From NCBI GenBank assembly GCA_016214855.1, contig JACRMT010000012.1:223885-287884 (forward strand): 64,000 bases of DNA, given 5' to 3'. Numbering within the stretch: position 1 is the first letter of the stretch; each line of letters starts with the position of its first letter. The notes below the pieces were generated by a model. That model saw only the letters and a program-made list of their open reading frames with translations. It was not told where the DNA came from and searched no databases. Positions 33,150 through 41,922 of this stretch are shown here, piece after piece. The stretch comes from Nitrospirota bacterium. GTDB taxonomy: Bacteria > Nitrospirota > Thermodesulfovibrionia > Thermodesulfovibrionales > UBA6898. The translations under genes and the position numbers were made by a program.

Positions 33150-34199
33150 CTACGCGCCAAAGGTATACTTTGTTCCTGCTGTGTTCAAGGTGAAGGCGTC
33201 CGGCATTTCCCTGCTCAATGCCACCATCGCCCTGAACCCGGTACAATGGGTTCCCACGATATGGTCGGGCTTCATTGCCTTGATATCGGCAACAGTATTC
33301 TGAATAAGTTCAGGCTTCGCAACAATAAGATGGAAACCTCCCATGATCGCGTGCACCTTCTCGGTTCCGGTGACCTTCTGCGCATGCTTCACCGTATTAA
33401 CGATCCCGCAATGAGCACAACCGGAAAGAACAACCAGGCCTTTTCCTTTTACGTTAAAGAAGACGGCCTGCTCACCCTGAAAATTATCGGATTCGATCTT
33501 GTCCCCGCGCTTTATCTGCTGACTCAGCGGAATTTTCTCATAGCTCGTGACCCTTTCTATGTTTCCGCTAATGTAAGCACCGGGAATGATCTCAATCGGG
33601 GTCTTCGCCTCCACAACCTTTACGCCAAGGGCTTCGATATCTTCTTTGCTCAGCTGCCCAAGATCTGTAGGTTCTGATGCTCCGGGGCGCAGTGTATATC
33701 TCCGGGAAAAGGCCTCCTCGCCTACATAAAATGGCGTTCCAGTGGCAATCTTGGACTGGTTCTGTTTGAGGATACTGATTGCGCCGGTATAGTGATCGTA
33801 ATGGCCGTGGCTCAGGCTGAAGGCGTTTGTCTTTCCGATATCAAGACCCAGAAGCGCGATATTGTTCAGCACGCTCGTCGGGTCAAGCCCGAAATCGAAC
33901 ATGCAGGCGCTTGTCTTTCCGCCAACAATAGTCTCGATATAATAAGAGAGCCCGTGTTGCGCACCCATTGATTTCCCGGCAACTGAGCGAAAGCGCTTTG
34001 TGATCTTGGTATCCGGTTCATTCGTGTCATAATAGTTGTCTGCCAGGATCCATATTGTCAGCTTATCCACTTCGGTGGCACCCGTGGCAGCCACTGCCAT
34101 TGCCCCGCTCCTTAATGCCTCTCCGGCTGCGACCAAAACGCCGGTTGCTGCTGCGTACTTAAGAAAATCCCTGCGGTTTAATCCACTTTCCATCTCCAT
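33150..34199 (-). CDS. Tat-exported metallo-beta-lactamase-fold protein (copy A)
   Basis: 349 residues. NRRDFLKYAAATGVLVAAGE at the N-terminus is a twin-arginine signal. The hydrolase domain has SLSHGHYDHYTG (H-x-H-x-D-H), GCAHCGIVNTVK, GGFHLI and VGTHCTGF. These features match the COG1237 branch, which includes dihydropterin-ribofuranosylaminobenzene phosphate synthase-like proteins. Folding before export is implied, consistent with a metal-loaded enzyme. It has a GGAGG ribosome site 6 bases from the ATG and is preceded by a strong hairpin that separates it from the lipocalin gene. A close paralogue is at 42009-43052. Substrate unknown. Confidence 0.87.
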   Translation of the reverse strand: MEMESGLNRRDFLKYAAATGVLVAAGEALRSGAMAVAATGATEVDKLTIWILADNYYDTNEPDTKITKRFRSVAGKSMGAQHGLSYYIETIVGGKTSACMFDFGLDPTSVLNNIALLGLDIGKTNAFSLSHGHYDHYTGAISILKQNQSKIATGTPFYVGEEAFSRRYTLRPGASEPTDLGQLSKEDIEALGVKVVEAKTPIEIIPGAYISGNIERVTSYEKIPLSQQIKRGDKIESDNFQGEQAVFFNVKGKGLVVLSGCAHCGIVNTVKHAQKVTGTEKVHAIMGGFHLIVAKPELIQNTVADIKAMKPDHIVGTHCTGFRAMVALSREMPDAFTLNTAGTKYTFGA

Positions 34200-34247
34200 A
34201 ATGCACCTCCTTAGTGTTTTTACATCTTCTTAACCAAAAGAATGGCC

Positions 34248-34290
34248 GCATACCGGAGGGGCGGGGAAAATATATTCCCCTCCGGTATGC
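34248..34290 (-). promoter_or_regulatory. intercistronic hairpin, lipocalin A to MBL A
   Basis: A perfect 14-bp stem (34248-34261 with 34277-34290, core ACCGGAGGGG) and 15-base loop, starting 8 bases beyond the lipocalin stop. T-rich sequence (ATTCTTTT) follows on the transcribed strand. The element is related in sequence and position to 44461-44508, which follows lipocalin B. It is a partial terminator or an mRNA-stabilising hairpin. Confidence 0.65.
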
Positions 34291-34297
34291 GCGTTGT

Positions 34298-34819
34298 CTA
34301 CTTGGCCCGTTTCCAGACCTGTGTGTTCTTTCCGCCACCACCAATGGACGGGGCGGGGTTTATGATCTTCATGTCGTCTCCAATGACGGTCACGGGCCGC
34401 TTCTGATCCTGGCCATCCCAGTTGGGGAACGTGCTGCCCACAATGTGCAGATTCAATATCTGCTCCTTATCGCCTGTCACTGTGTACGTGCCAATAGCGG
34501 CAACGGAACCGTCAACAACAGCCTTGTATTCCTCAGCGGTTCCTTTTGTGCGGACGTTGGAAGCGAATTTAGGCAGGCTTGACCTCATCAGGGTCATAGA
34601 AAAATGGCCATCCGGTGTCAATAGCATGGATCCTCTGGGGTTAGGACCGAACGGCTCGAGCCTCTTGCCGTCTGTCTCGTTGTAGAGTTCGACGAGAATC
34701 CAGCTTCCCTGCACGCCTTTCTCCTGTGCCCAGACCTTCGATGCTCCAAACAACATTCCACCTGCAAGTACAGCAACAACCAGCAATACGCTTAGCACTT
34801 CCTTAATTGAACGTTTCAT
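34298..34819 (-). CDS. secreted lipocalin-like protein (copy A)
   Basis: 173 residues from the ATG at 34819 (an upstream in-frame ATG at 34846 has no good ribosome site). Signal peptide about 1-25, ending at KVWAQEKG. The rest is beta-rich and resembles the Lipocalin_5 domain: GSWILVELYNETDGKR, GSMLLTPDGHFSMTLMRSSL, AIGTYTVTGDKEQILNLHI, ending QVWKRAK. Such domains bind small hydrophobic molecules or act in secondary metabolism; this one would be periplasmic. A close paralogue is at 44513-45031. Confidence 0.8.
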   Translation of the reverse strand: MKRSIKEVLSVLLVVAVLAGGMLFGASKVWAQEKGVQGSWILVELYNETDGKRLEPFGPNPRGSMLLTPDGHFSMTLMRSSLPKFASNVRTKGTAEEYKAVVDGSVAAIGTYTVTGDKEQILNLHIVGSTFPNWDGQDQKRPVTVIGDDMKIINPAPSIGGGGKNTQVWKRAK

Positions 34820-34926
34820 AGGTGTTTCTCCTTTCACTGAGTGCATTTCTTCCCAAAAAAGGAAGATTGTTAAAAACTGTGTTGCACTGTCTACACCTCA
34901 ACCATTTACAGACCTTCCCCTCCCTT

Positions 34927-35049
34927 CTAATGACGTAATAGATTAATCAGCAGGATAAAGAGCCCACAGACTGTCAGAAGGATTCCGATCACAAGCACAA
35001 TGTAGTCGAACGTGCTGTGAGTCCATTTTTGGATACGCCACCTCCTCAA
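34927..35049 (-). CDS. possible small single-helix membrane protein
   Basis: A 40-codon frame from TTG (35049) to TAG (34927-34929). The peptide has WTHSTFDYIVLVIGILLTVC and a further hydrophobic run ending INLLRH, a clear transmembrane helix. A strong ribosome-binding sequence, AGGAGGTGG, lies inside the first codons rather than upstream, and no ATG/GTG in frame fits it, so the start is uncertain and the frame may be damaged. It lies just downstream of a sigma-54-like element and upstream of lipocalin A. Confidence 0.33.
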   Translation of the reverse strand: MRRWRIQKWTHSTFDYIVLVIGILLTVCGLFILLINLLRH

Positions 35050-35079
35050 TCAGATGAGCCAATCCTTCTATGCTCTATT

Positions 35080-35096
35080 ATCAAGTAGGATGCCAA
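35080..35096 (-). promoter_or_regulatory. sigma-54-like -24/-12 element
   Basis: The minus strand reads TTGGCAT-CCTAC-TTGAT, close to the consensus TTGGCAC-N5-TTGCT with GG and the -12 pair at the right spacing, but the -12 pair is GA rather than GC. It points toward the small membrane frame and lipocalin A. The nearby NtrC-type activator (36470-38395) makes a sigma-54 promoter plausible. One deviating essential base keeps confidence low. Confidence 0.35.
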
Positions 35097-35251
35097 CTCT
35101 TTCGGCAGAGAAATAACCCTTTATTTTCGACGAGGTAGTTGTTTTCAAGACTGTGTGGACTTCAGGATCGCCACAGCATAAGGTAAACATGGTTGACTAT
35201 TAAAATAACGTGGTGGGGATAACGCCTTGAAATTACTTAATTAATTGGTCA

Positions 35252-35268
35252 TGCAAACAAGGTTTGCA
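35252..35268. promoter_or_regulatory. palindrome, candidate activator site
   Basis: TGCAAAC-AAG-GTTTGCA: perfect 7-bp arms around a 3-base centre in the non-coding gap 34820-35409. It is about 160-170 bases upstream of the sigma-54-like element, a distance typical of enhancer sites for NtrC-type regulators. Apart from this, the promoter-like element and the small frame, nothing else is evident in the gap. Confidence 0.45.
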
Positions 35269-35409
35269 CTAAGCGCGAATCGTTTACATAAATCTTTTGC
35301 AGGACAGGTGGAAGGAAGATATTATTTCTGAGAGCTCAACAGGGAGCGATGCTGGACTTTATCAAGTGACGGATATATATCATCGGAGCCGTCATGGCAT
35401 TATTGCTTC

Positions 35410-36453
35410 CTACCACGTTATCCCGAACTCTTTTTTCAGTTCCTTCAAATATCGCCAGTCAGTATGCTGGTCAATGAACTGCTGTGGATTGGACTTAACC
35501 ATGCCAATATCTCTCATGCGCAGTGCGTAAAATCGAATTGTATCTTCAGGATTATAATCCCGCCACTTGGTGTATGGTATTTTCTTAAGTGCGGGCAAGG
35601 TGTTCATGTATTCGAATTCCTTGATTACCTTCTTCTCAATAAGGATACGAGTTGCCATCTCGGGGTCATGGGCGACGATATCGTTTGCCCTGAGGATGGC
35701 GCGAAGAGCCCGTTTGGTGGCAATGGGGTTTTTGTTTATGAAATCTCTGTGCCCCGCCACCATGCAGCAGAAATACTGGGACCAGGGTTTATCGACATTG
35801 GTGTCAACCAGAACATGGCCGATGCCCTCTCGTATCAGCTCATGTGCACCGGGAGGGAAGGACATGAATAAATCGATCTTGCCTTCGCGAAACATTCGAA
35901 TTGCTTCATCTTTGTCTACCCATACATAGTTGACATCCGTACGCGGGTCAAGGCCGACATAAGAGACAATAGTGGAGAAAAAGATGTGAGGACCATCGTT
36001 CTTGACAGCTCCGGCCCAGACGGTCTTTCCTTTGAGGTCACGGACCGAGCGGGTGCTTGCGCTGCCGATCAGTGTATAACAGCCCACATGCAGGCCTGAC
36101 AGGAATTTAAGCGGATGCTGTTGATGTTCCAGCTGATACATTGCGCGCGCGGAAAACTCCGCACTCAGATCAAAGGCGCCTTCCCTGCTCATTTTCGCAA
36201 CGTCCGGCCCGAGCCCAAATACATACTGAATATCGGTGAACCCTTCTTCGCGCAGAAGGGGCTCGGCCGCGTATATGGGCGCCCAGCATGCCGGCTTCCC
36301 CTTATGTATCAACAGCCTCGTCGTCTCAGGAGGCGGCTCCACGGCAGCAGATACAAGTTCGGGTCGTACGCCTAAAGCGGCAGCCGTACCAGCAAGCGCG
36401 AGCCCTCCAAGGAATTCCCTCCGGCTCCAGCCATTGGACTTTTGGTTTCTCAT
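35410..36453 (-). CDS. Tat-exported NMT1/THI5-like substrate-binding protein (copy A)
   Basis: 347 residues. The signal contains SRREFLGGLALAGTAAALG, a twin-arginine motif. The mature part is a type-2 periplasmic binding fold of the NMT1/SsuA group: ACWAPIYAAEPLLREEGFTD, VRDLKGKTVWAGA, then VSYVGLDPRTDVNYVWVDKDEAIRMF. Relatives capture nitrate, taurine, thiamine precursors or aromatic compounds for ABC import. Unusually there are no permease or ATPase genes nearby; it follows the NtrC-type regulator by 16 bases, suggesting a sensing role or a transporter encoded elsewhere. A near-identical paralogue is at 40725-41768. Confidence 0.85.
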   Translation of the reverse strand: MRNQKSNGWSRREFLGGLALAGTAAALGVRPELVSAAVEPPPETTRLLIHKGKPACWAPIYAAEPLLREEGFTDIQYVFGLGPDVAKMSREGAFDLSAEFSARAMYQLEHQQHPLKFLSGLHVGCYTLIGSASTRSVRDLKGKTVWAGAVKNDGPHIFFSTIVSYVGLDPRTDVNYVWVDKDEAIRMFREGKIDLFMSFPPGAHELIREGIGHVLVDTNVDKPWSQYFCCMVAGHRDFINKNPIATKRALRAILRANDIVAHDPEMATRILIEKKVIKEFEYMNTLPALKKIPYTKWRDYNPEDTIRFYALRMRDIGMVKSNPQQFIDQHTDWRYLKELKKEFGITW

Positions 36454-36469
36454 AATGCTCCTCCCTTTT

Positions 36470-38395
36470 TTATATCATATAGCGTTTGAGCTTCTTATCG
36501 AGTCCCTGCCTCGTGATCCCGAGGAGTTTCGATGCCTGCAGTTTATTCCCTTTTGTCTTAAGCAGCGCATTCCTGATGCATGCGATCTCGAGCTCTTCCA
36601 CTCTTTGGGGAAGGAAGAGAGTGGGCTGGCTCTGCATAACAGTTAACGGAGCGGCGTTTCTCCATTTTTGCAGTTCCGAAGAGCTGTGCTTCAAAGAAAT
36701 CCGCTCCCCCTCCGGGGTCAACGCAACCATATGCTCCACTTCATGGAGAAGCTGACGCACATTTCCGGGCCAGGGATATTCTTCAAAAAAGTTAAGCAGC
36801 TCAGGGGAAAACCCCTTCACTTTTTTCTTGAAACGTCTGCTCACCCTGTTCATAAAAAAAAGTGTAAGAGGCACTATATCCTCCCACCGCTCCCTTAAAG
36901 GTGGAATAAATATCTCAACGGAAAAGATGCGGTAAAAAAGGTCTTCCCTGAATCTGCCTTTTTCAACCTCATCCCGCAAATCCTTATTTGAAGCGCTGAT
37001 GATCCGCAGGTCGTAGCGTACGAGTTTGTTGCTGCCGAGCCTGCTGCCTTCACCCTCCTGAATGACGCGCAGAAACTTTGGCTGCATTACAAGCGTCATG
37101 TCTCCGATCTCGTCCAGGAAAAGCGTGCCTCCATCTGCTTCCTCAAAGCGGCCGCCCCTGCTTGCGATCGCCCCGGTGAACGCACCCTTTTCATATCCGA
37201 AGAATTCGCTCTCCATGAGATTCTCAGGGACAGAGGCGCAGTTGACCGCCACAAAGGGCTTGTCCTTCCGGTCACTGCCCTGATGGATCATGCGGGCAAT
37301 CACTTCCTTGCCTGTACCGCTCTCTCCATGGATAAGGACATTCACAGGGCTTCTGCAGACGGCACGCATCGTGCCCAGGACCTGCTGCATGGCCCGGCTC
37401 TCAGCTATGAACTGCACCTCTTCTTTGAGGTTTCTGAGTTCCAGTGCTTCGCTTAGTTCCCTGAGTCGCTTGTTTTCGAGACACATTCTTATCCTGGCCT
37501 TCAGAAGGACCGGATTGAACGGTTTGAGCAAATAGTCATCAGCTCCCATCTGGATGCAGCCTACAACACTGTCCATCTCATCGAGTGCTGAGATCACGAT
37601 AACAGGAACGTCCCTGTGGAGATCGCTGCTTTTCAGACGCTGCAACATCTGGTACCCGCTCATCTCAGGCATCATGATATCGAGAAGGACCATGTCGAAC
37701 GCTTGAGTCTGCATGATCTCCATGGCCTGCCGTCCATTTTCCGCAGCAGTGACCATATGGCCCTGCCGCTCAAGCTGACGGCAGATCAGGTCACGGTTTA
37801 TCTCATTGTCGTCAACCACAAGCAGATTTCCGCGGATGACCGTATCAGGGTAATACCTGCCCTCTTTGATCGGGGGGATATCGCTCATTACAGTCCGGAC
37901 CATATCTGAGGCATCAGAAGGTTCAGATGCCGGATATTTGCTCTTCCTGGACCTTGTGAAACAGGCTATTTCCTCAATAAAAGACAGGAACAGCCTGCCT
38001 GCAGAGCGAATCTTCTCAAGATCAGGGATGAATCCTCTCGGTCCATGCTCCTGGGCATCTTCAAGCAGCATTTCGGTATAGCCGATGATTGCGTTCAGAG
38101 GCGTACGCAGTTCATGGCGCAGGTTGGCGCTAAAGTCCTCCAACTCTTTCCCTGTCCCGGCAGTATCTATTTTTGCATCATCCAGACTGTCATCAACGAG
38201 CAGAAGTAGCTTCTTGCCCAGGGCATGGATCTTCCTCAGGTCGGATATGAAGCGTTCCTGACCTTGCTCCCCTGCATCTTCCAGCAGCATTCCACTGTAT
38301 TCAATGACTGCATTTACCGGCATCTGCAGTTCATTGCGCAGGTTGGCGAGAGATGCCCGATACGAACGATCGGCTTCGTCTTTCGGCTCTGTCAT
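36470..38395 (-). CDS. NtrC-type sigma-54 activator with tandem DHp-like N-terminus
   Basis: 641 residues. Residues about 10-145 are two repeats resembling kinase dimerisation/phospho-acceptor (HisKA) domains. The first reads NLRNELQMPVNAVIEYSGML, with Asn where His is expected; the second reads [20 protein letters not shown], with His. No ATP-binding kinase domain follows. A receiver (about 190-310, LLDIMMPEMSGY) comes next. Then the AAA+ domain with GESGTGKE, the sigma-54-contacting GAFTGA loop and GGTLFLDEIGDM, and finally a Fis-type HTH (NKLQASKLLGITRQGLDKKL). It should activate sigma-54 promoters. Its start overlaps the upstream receiver gene by 4 bases, and that gene follows a kinase with a very similar DHp. 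Confidence 0.92.
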   Translation of the reverse strand: MTEPKDEADRSYRASLANLRNELQMPVNAVIEYSGMLLEDAGEQGQERFISDLRKIHALGKKLLLLVDDSLDDAKIDTAGTGKELEDFSANLRHELRTPLNAIIGYTEMLLEDAQEHGPRGFIPDLEKIRSAGRLFLSFIEEIACFTRSRKSKYPASEPSDASDMVRTVMSDIPPIKEGRYYPDTVIRGNLLVVDDNEINRDLICRQLERQGHMVTAAENGRQAMEIMQTQAFDMVLLDIMMPEMSGYQMLQRLKSSDLHRDVPVIVISALDEMDSVVGCIQMGADDYLLKPFNPVLLKARIRMCLENKRLRELSEALELRNLKEEVQFIAESRAMQQVLGTMRAVCRSPVNVLIHGESGTGKEVIARMIHQGSDRKDKPFVAVNCASVPENLMESEFFGYEKGAFTGAIASRGGRFEEADGGTLFLDEIGDMTLVMQPKFLRVIQEGEGSRLGSNKLVRYDLRIISASNKDLRDEVEKGRFREDLFYRIFSVEIFIPPLRERWEDIVPLTLFFMNRVSRRFKKKVKGFSPELLNFFEEYPWPGNVRQLLHEVEHMVALTPEGERISLKHSSSELQKWRNAAPLTVMQSQPTLFLPQRVEELEIACIRNALLKTKGNKLQASKLLGITRQGLDKKLKRYMI

Positions 38396-38769
38396 GCCTT
38401 CTCCTGTCTCTTCAGAAGCGCCTCTATTTTTGCGAGCAGCCGCCCAAAATCCACCGGTTTCGTATCATAGTCGTCACAGCCTGCCCCCATCGCCTTTTCA
38501 CGGTCCCCTGCCATAGCATGAGACGTCAGGGCTATGACCGGTATTGCGGCTGTCTCCGGCATCCCCTTGAGCCGCCGGGTCGCTTCCCAACCATCGAGCA
38601 GAGGAAGGCTCATGTCCATCAGAATAAGGTCTGGCCGCTCTGAGGCGGCCATGGTTACCCCTGTCTCACCGTCCATGGCGATCACTACCTCATACCCCTT
38701 GCGCTGGAGCCGGCGGGACAGCATGTCCCGGTTCATTTCATTGTCTTCCACCAAAAGTATCTTGGGCAT
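38392..38769 (-). CDS. single-domain response regulator
   Basis: 125 residues, a CheY-like receiver only. Acidic pocket LLVEDNEMNRD, phospho-acceptor LILMDMSLPLLDGW (Asp near 52), Thr/Ser in IALTSHAM and Lys in DTKPVDF. With no output domain it likely acts as a phosphate relay between the kinase at 38943 and the NtrC-type protein whose start it overlaps. Confidence 0.92.
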   Translation of the reverse strand: MPKILLVEDNEMNRDMLSRRLQRKGYEVVIAMDGETGVTMAASERPDLILMDMSLPLLDGWEATRRLKGMPETAAIPVIALTSHAMAGDREKAMGAGCDDYDTKPVDFGRLLAKIEALLKRQEKA

Positions 38770-38820
38770 TGATCTCCCTTCCTGTTATTAATTAAGTTTG
38801 CAAGTAATCGGAAAATTTAT

Positions 38821-38914
38821 AAAATCCCTCCTAACCTCCCTTTGCCAAAGGGAGGAATATTCCCCTCTTGCCTAAGGCACCTACTGTTGGTTGGCAAAGA
38901 GGGGAGATTTTTAG
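38821..38914. repeat. dispersed palindromic repeat, copy 1
   Basis: Begins AAAATCCCTCCTAACCTCC, contains the hairpin CCTCCCTTT-gcc-AAAGGGAGG, then a second arm pair CCCCTCTT...AAAGAGGGG, and ends GGGGAGATTTTT. In this copy the second hairpin is enlarged by about 20 bases. It is shared with 40634-40709 (inverted) and 57900-57974. Located between a kinase and its receiver gene. Confidence 0.8.
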
Positions 38915-38942
38915 AATGAGTGACCATTTATTAATACACAGA

Positions 38943-40514
38943 TTATGACGAATCGCCTGAGGTTGCCAATGAAATTGCATCAGCCTTGGGTGGTGCTGCC
39001 ATAGGAAGCCTTACCGTAAAAATCGTGCCTCTGCCGAATTCGCTGTTGACCTTGATCTCCCCACCCATCATCTCGCAGAATTGTCTGGTTATTGCCAATC
39101 CCAGTCCGGTTCCCCCGTATTTTCTTGCGGTCTGAATATCTGCCTGAGAAAATGGCTGGAACAGCTTTTCCATCTGTTCCATGGTCATGCCGATACCCGT
39201 ATCAGTTACGCTTACTGAAAGCCAGCCGGTTCCTTCTGAACAATCCTGGACTGCATCCAGGGTAATGGTTCCGAGTTCGGTAAATTTGCAGGCATTGCTC
39301 AGCAGATTAAGCAGTATCTGACGGACCTTTGTAATATCAGCGTACATGGCGCATGAATTATCGGCGAAGTTAATTGCGAGAATATCTGAATTCTTTTCAA
39401 TCAGAGGCTGGACAGTGCTGGCCACTTCTTCTATCAGGGCCTTCAGATTAAAAGTCTCAGGAAAGAGTTCGATCTTTCCTGCCTCGATCTTGGATAGGTC
39501 AAGGATATCGTTTATGAGCGCCAGCAGGTGCTTGCCCGAGGCCCGGATCTTCTGAAGGTCAGGGATGAAATCCCTCTGATCCCTGTCTTCGGCCTCTTCT
39601 GCCAACATTTCGCTGTACCCGATGATGGCATTGAGCGGCGTTCGGAGCTCGTGACTCATGCTGGCCAGGAAATCTGACTTATGGCGGCTCGCAACTTCAA
39701 TCTGTTGATAGAGGTCCCTTAACTCATTGTTCATGCGATTAAGGTTGTCGGCCAAAGTCCCGAGTTCGTCCCGGTTCGGCACTTCGACGCGCTTCGAGAA
39801 ATCTCCTGAGGCTATCTGTCCGAGCTGTTTATCCATCAGCATAACCGGGCCCATCAGCGATGAAGAGACCGCATAACCAAGCAAAATTGCGAGGCCGATG
39901 CTTCCAACGGCAAAGCCGATGACAACCCAGCGCGATGTCTTGTGCGCCAGGTTACTCTCGTCCACCTTTGCCTCCATATCAGCCTCGGCCCGGTTGACCA
40001 TCTCATTGGTCAGCCTTTCAAGGGTGTCTGCCAGAGGAACAGTCTTAGTTAGTCGAAGTTCGTTTGCTTTTTTAAATTCACGTGCCCGTGTAAGCTCTAC
40101 AACCTCTGTGATCATCTGGATCAATTGCTCATGTTCTATTTTGATCCTTTTAAAAAGCTCAGCCTCATCCCGCGTTACAAACTGAAGCCGGTCAAGGTCG
40201 TATCTAAACTCATTTAGCTGACGGAGCGCGCTTTCAAGCATCCGGTCCTCGGGCGACAGAAGAGCTGAAGTGACGCCATAGATCTGAGCGGTCGTGTCAT
40301 GCTGGAGCTGGCGGAAGGCGGCAACTTTGCGCCGAAGTTGGCTGAGTTCCTCTGAGCGGCGGTTAATGCCGCTCAGGACCTGTATTACGACGAGACCGAA
40401 TATGATAAGCAGCGCTGCGATGGCAAAGAATGCTCCGATCAGCTTGGAATGGACCGTGAAAGGCGCTCTCGCCACAAGCCGGGGCAGCCAATCCTTCATA
40501 TCCACGCTAAGCAC
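38943..40514 (-). CDS. HAMP sensor histidine kinase
   Basis: 523 residues. Transmembrane helices near 20-45 and 195-220 bracket a helical sensor of about 150 residues (4-helix-bundle type). HAMP near 220-275, HisKA with [20 protein letters not shown], and HATPase_c with VSVTDTGIGMT and YGGTGLGLAI. The stretch after the phospho-acceptor (DFIPDLQKIRASGKHLL) closely resembles the corresponding stretch in the NtrC-type protein downstream, indicating common origin. It starts 210 bases after binding-protein copy B and precedes the receiver gene, with a dispersed repeat on either side. Confidence 0.92.
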   Translation of the reverse strand: MLSVDMKDWLPRLVARAPFTVHSKLIGAFFAIAALLIIFGLVVIQVLSGINRRSEELSQLRRKVAAFRQLQHDTTAQIYGVTSALLSPEDRMLESALRQLNEFRYDLDRLQFVTRDEAELFKRIKIEHEQLIQMITEVVELTRAREFKKANELRLTKTVPLADTLERLTNEMVNRAEADMEAKVDESNLAHKTSRWVVIGFAVGSIGLAILLGYAVSSSLMGPVMLMDKQLGQIASGDFSKRVEVPNRDELGTLADNLNRMNNELRDLYQQIEVASRHKSDFLASMSHELRTPLNAIIGYSEMLAEEAEDRDQRDFIPDLQKIRASGKHLLALINDILDLSKIEAGKIELFPETFNLKALIEEVASTVQPLIEKNSDILAINFADNSCAMYADITKVRQILLNLLSNACKFTELGTITLDAVQDCSEGTGWLSVSVTDTGIGMTMEQMEKLFQPFSQADIQTARKYGGTGLGLAITRQFCEMMGGEIKVNSEFGRGTIFTVRLPMAAPPKADAISLATSGDSS

Positions 40515-40633
40515 ACCATCGGAACTGTCATGGTGTGAATAACCCTATGGCAAAGACCGCAGGACATTTCTTATTCGAATGTAAATATATTGCTTTCATT
40601 GTCTCGAAAATAGCGTTTATTGCTCATTTGTGC

Positions 40634-40709
40634 AAATCCCCCCTCCCCCCCTTTTTCCAAAGTGGGGTATTCTTCCTCCCTTTAGCAAAGGGAGGTTAGG
40701 AGGGATTTT
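40634..40709. repeat. dispersed palindromic repeat, copy 2
   Basis: The complement of this stretch begins AAAATCCCTCCTAACCTCC and contains CCTCCCTTT-gct-AAAGGGAGG, matching copies 1 and 3. The second hairpin is eroded (CCCCACTTTGG...). It lies between binding protein B and the kinase gene; the rest of the 210-base gap shows nothing else. Confidence 0.8.
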
Positions 40710-40724
40710 GGAACTCATCTTTTC

Positions 40725-41768
40725 TTACCACGTTATCCCGAACTCTTTTTTCAGTTCCTTCAAATATCGCCAGTCAGTATGCTGATCCATGAACTGCTGA
40801 GGATTGGACTTCATCATACCTATATCTCTCATGCGCAACGCGTAAAAACGGACTGTATCTTCAGGGTTGTAATCCCGCCACTTATTGTATGGTATGTGCT
40901 TGAGTTCCGGGAGTGTATGCGGATAATCGGATTCCTTGATGACCTTCTTCTCTATAAGAATACGCGTTGCCATCTCAGGGTCACGGGCGACAATATCGTT
41001 TGCCTTGAGGATGGCGCGAAGAGCCCGTTTGGTGGCAACGGGGTGCTTCTTTATGAAGTCGCTGTGCCCCGCCACCATGCAGCAGAAATACTGGGACCAT
41101 GGTTTGTCAACATTGGTGTCGATCAGGAGATGACCGATGCCCTCGCGCATCAGCTCATGCGCACCAGGAGGAAAGGACATGAAGGCATCGATCTTGCCGT
41201 TGCGGAACAGACGGATTGCTTCATCCTTGTCTACCCATATATAATTGACGTCCGTGCGCGGGTCAAGGCCGACATATGATACTATAGAGGAGAAAAAGAG
41301 GTGCGGACCGTCATTCTCGATAGCTCCAGCCCAGACGGTCCTTCCCTTAAGGTCGCGGACCGAACGGGTCCGCGTGCTGCCGATCAGCGCATAGCACCCC
41401 GCATGCAATCCTGACAGGAATTTGAGCGGATACGGTTGATGCTCTAAATTGTACATTGTCTTCGCTGAAAAGCCCACATTCAGGTCAAACTTTCCTTCAC
41501 CGAACATTTTCCCAACTTCCGTCTGGTGCCCAAATACATACTGAATATCGGTGAACCCTTCTTCGCGCAGCAGCGGCTCCGCCACGTATATGGGCGCCCA
41601 GCATGCCGGCATTCCCCTATGAAACCGCAGTGTTTTCGTTTCTGGAGGCGGTTCCACTGCAGCCGTCCCAGCTTCAGGTCGCCAGCCCAGAGCAGCGGCC
41701 GCACCCGTCAGAGCGAGTCCGCCAAGAAACTCCCTTCGGCTCCAGCCATTGGCCTTTTGGTTTCTCAT
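40725..41768 (-). CDS. Tat-exported NMT1/THI5-like substrate-binding protein (copy B)
   Basis: 347 residues, exactly the length of copy A, and most residues agree by eye. Twin-arginine signal SRREFLGGLALTGAAAALGW; mature start TKTLRFHRGMPACWAPIYVA. Differences cluster at the start of the mature protein and around IQYVFGHQTEVGKMFGEGKF, where copy A has a different stretch, so the two may bind related but distinct ligands. It has its own promoter (41923-41951) and a hairpin in the leader. The kinase gene follows. Confidence 0.87.
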   Translation of the reverse strand: MRNQKANGWSRREFLGGLALTGAAAALGWRPEAGTAAVEPPPETKTLRFHRGMPACWAPIYVAEPLLREEGFTDIQYVFGHQTEVGKMFGEGKFDLNVGFSAKTMYNLEHQPYPLKFLSGLHAGCYALIGSTRTRSVRDLKGRTVWAGAIENDGPHLFFSSIVSYVGLDPRTDVNYIWVDKDEAIRLFRNGKIDAFMSFPPGAHELMREGIGHLLIDTNVDKPWSQYFCCMVAGHSDFIKKHPVATKRALRAILKANDIVARDPEMATRILIEKKVIKESDYPHTLPELKHIPYNKWRDYNPEDTVRFYALRMRDIGMMKSNPQQFMDQHTDWRYLKELKKEFGITW

Positions 41769-41806
41769 GTTACGCCTCCTTATTTCGATAAATAATAAAA
41801 AATCAA

Positions 41807-41838
41807 ACGTGTCAAAGGAGTGTTATCCTTCGACACGT
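41807..41838 (-). promoter_or_regulatory. leader hairpin before binding protein B
   Basis: ACGTGTCAAAGGA pairs with TCCTTCGACACGT: 13-bp arms with a single mismatch and a 6-base loop, 39 bases before the ATG. On the transcribed strand it is followed by a T-rich stretch (TTTGATTTTTTATTATTT), so it may be an attenuator or terminator that must be passed to express the gene. Confidence 0.65.
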
Positions 41839-41922
41839 CGACCATCTTTAATAAGATTCGCCGCTTTCCGTCCCCTCCTAACGAAAAGTTTAGTTTTTAT
41901 CAAGATCGCTATTTATGTCTCA

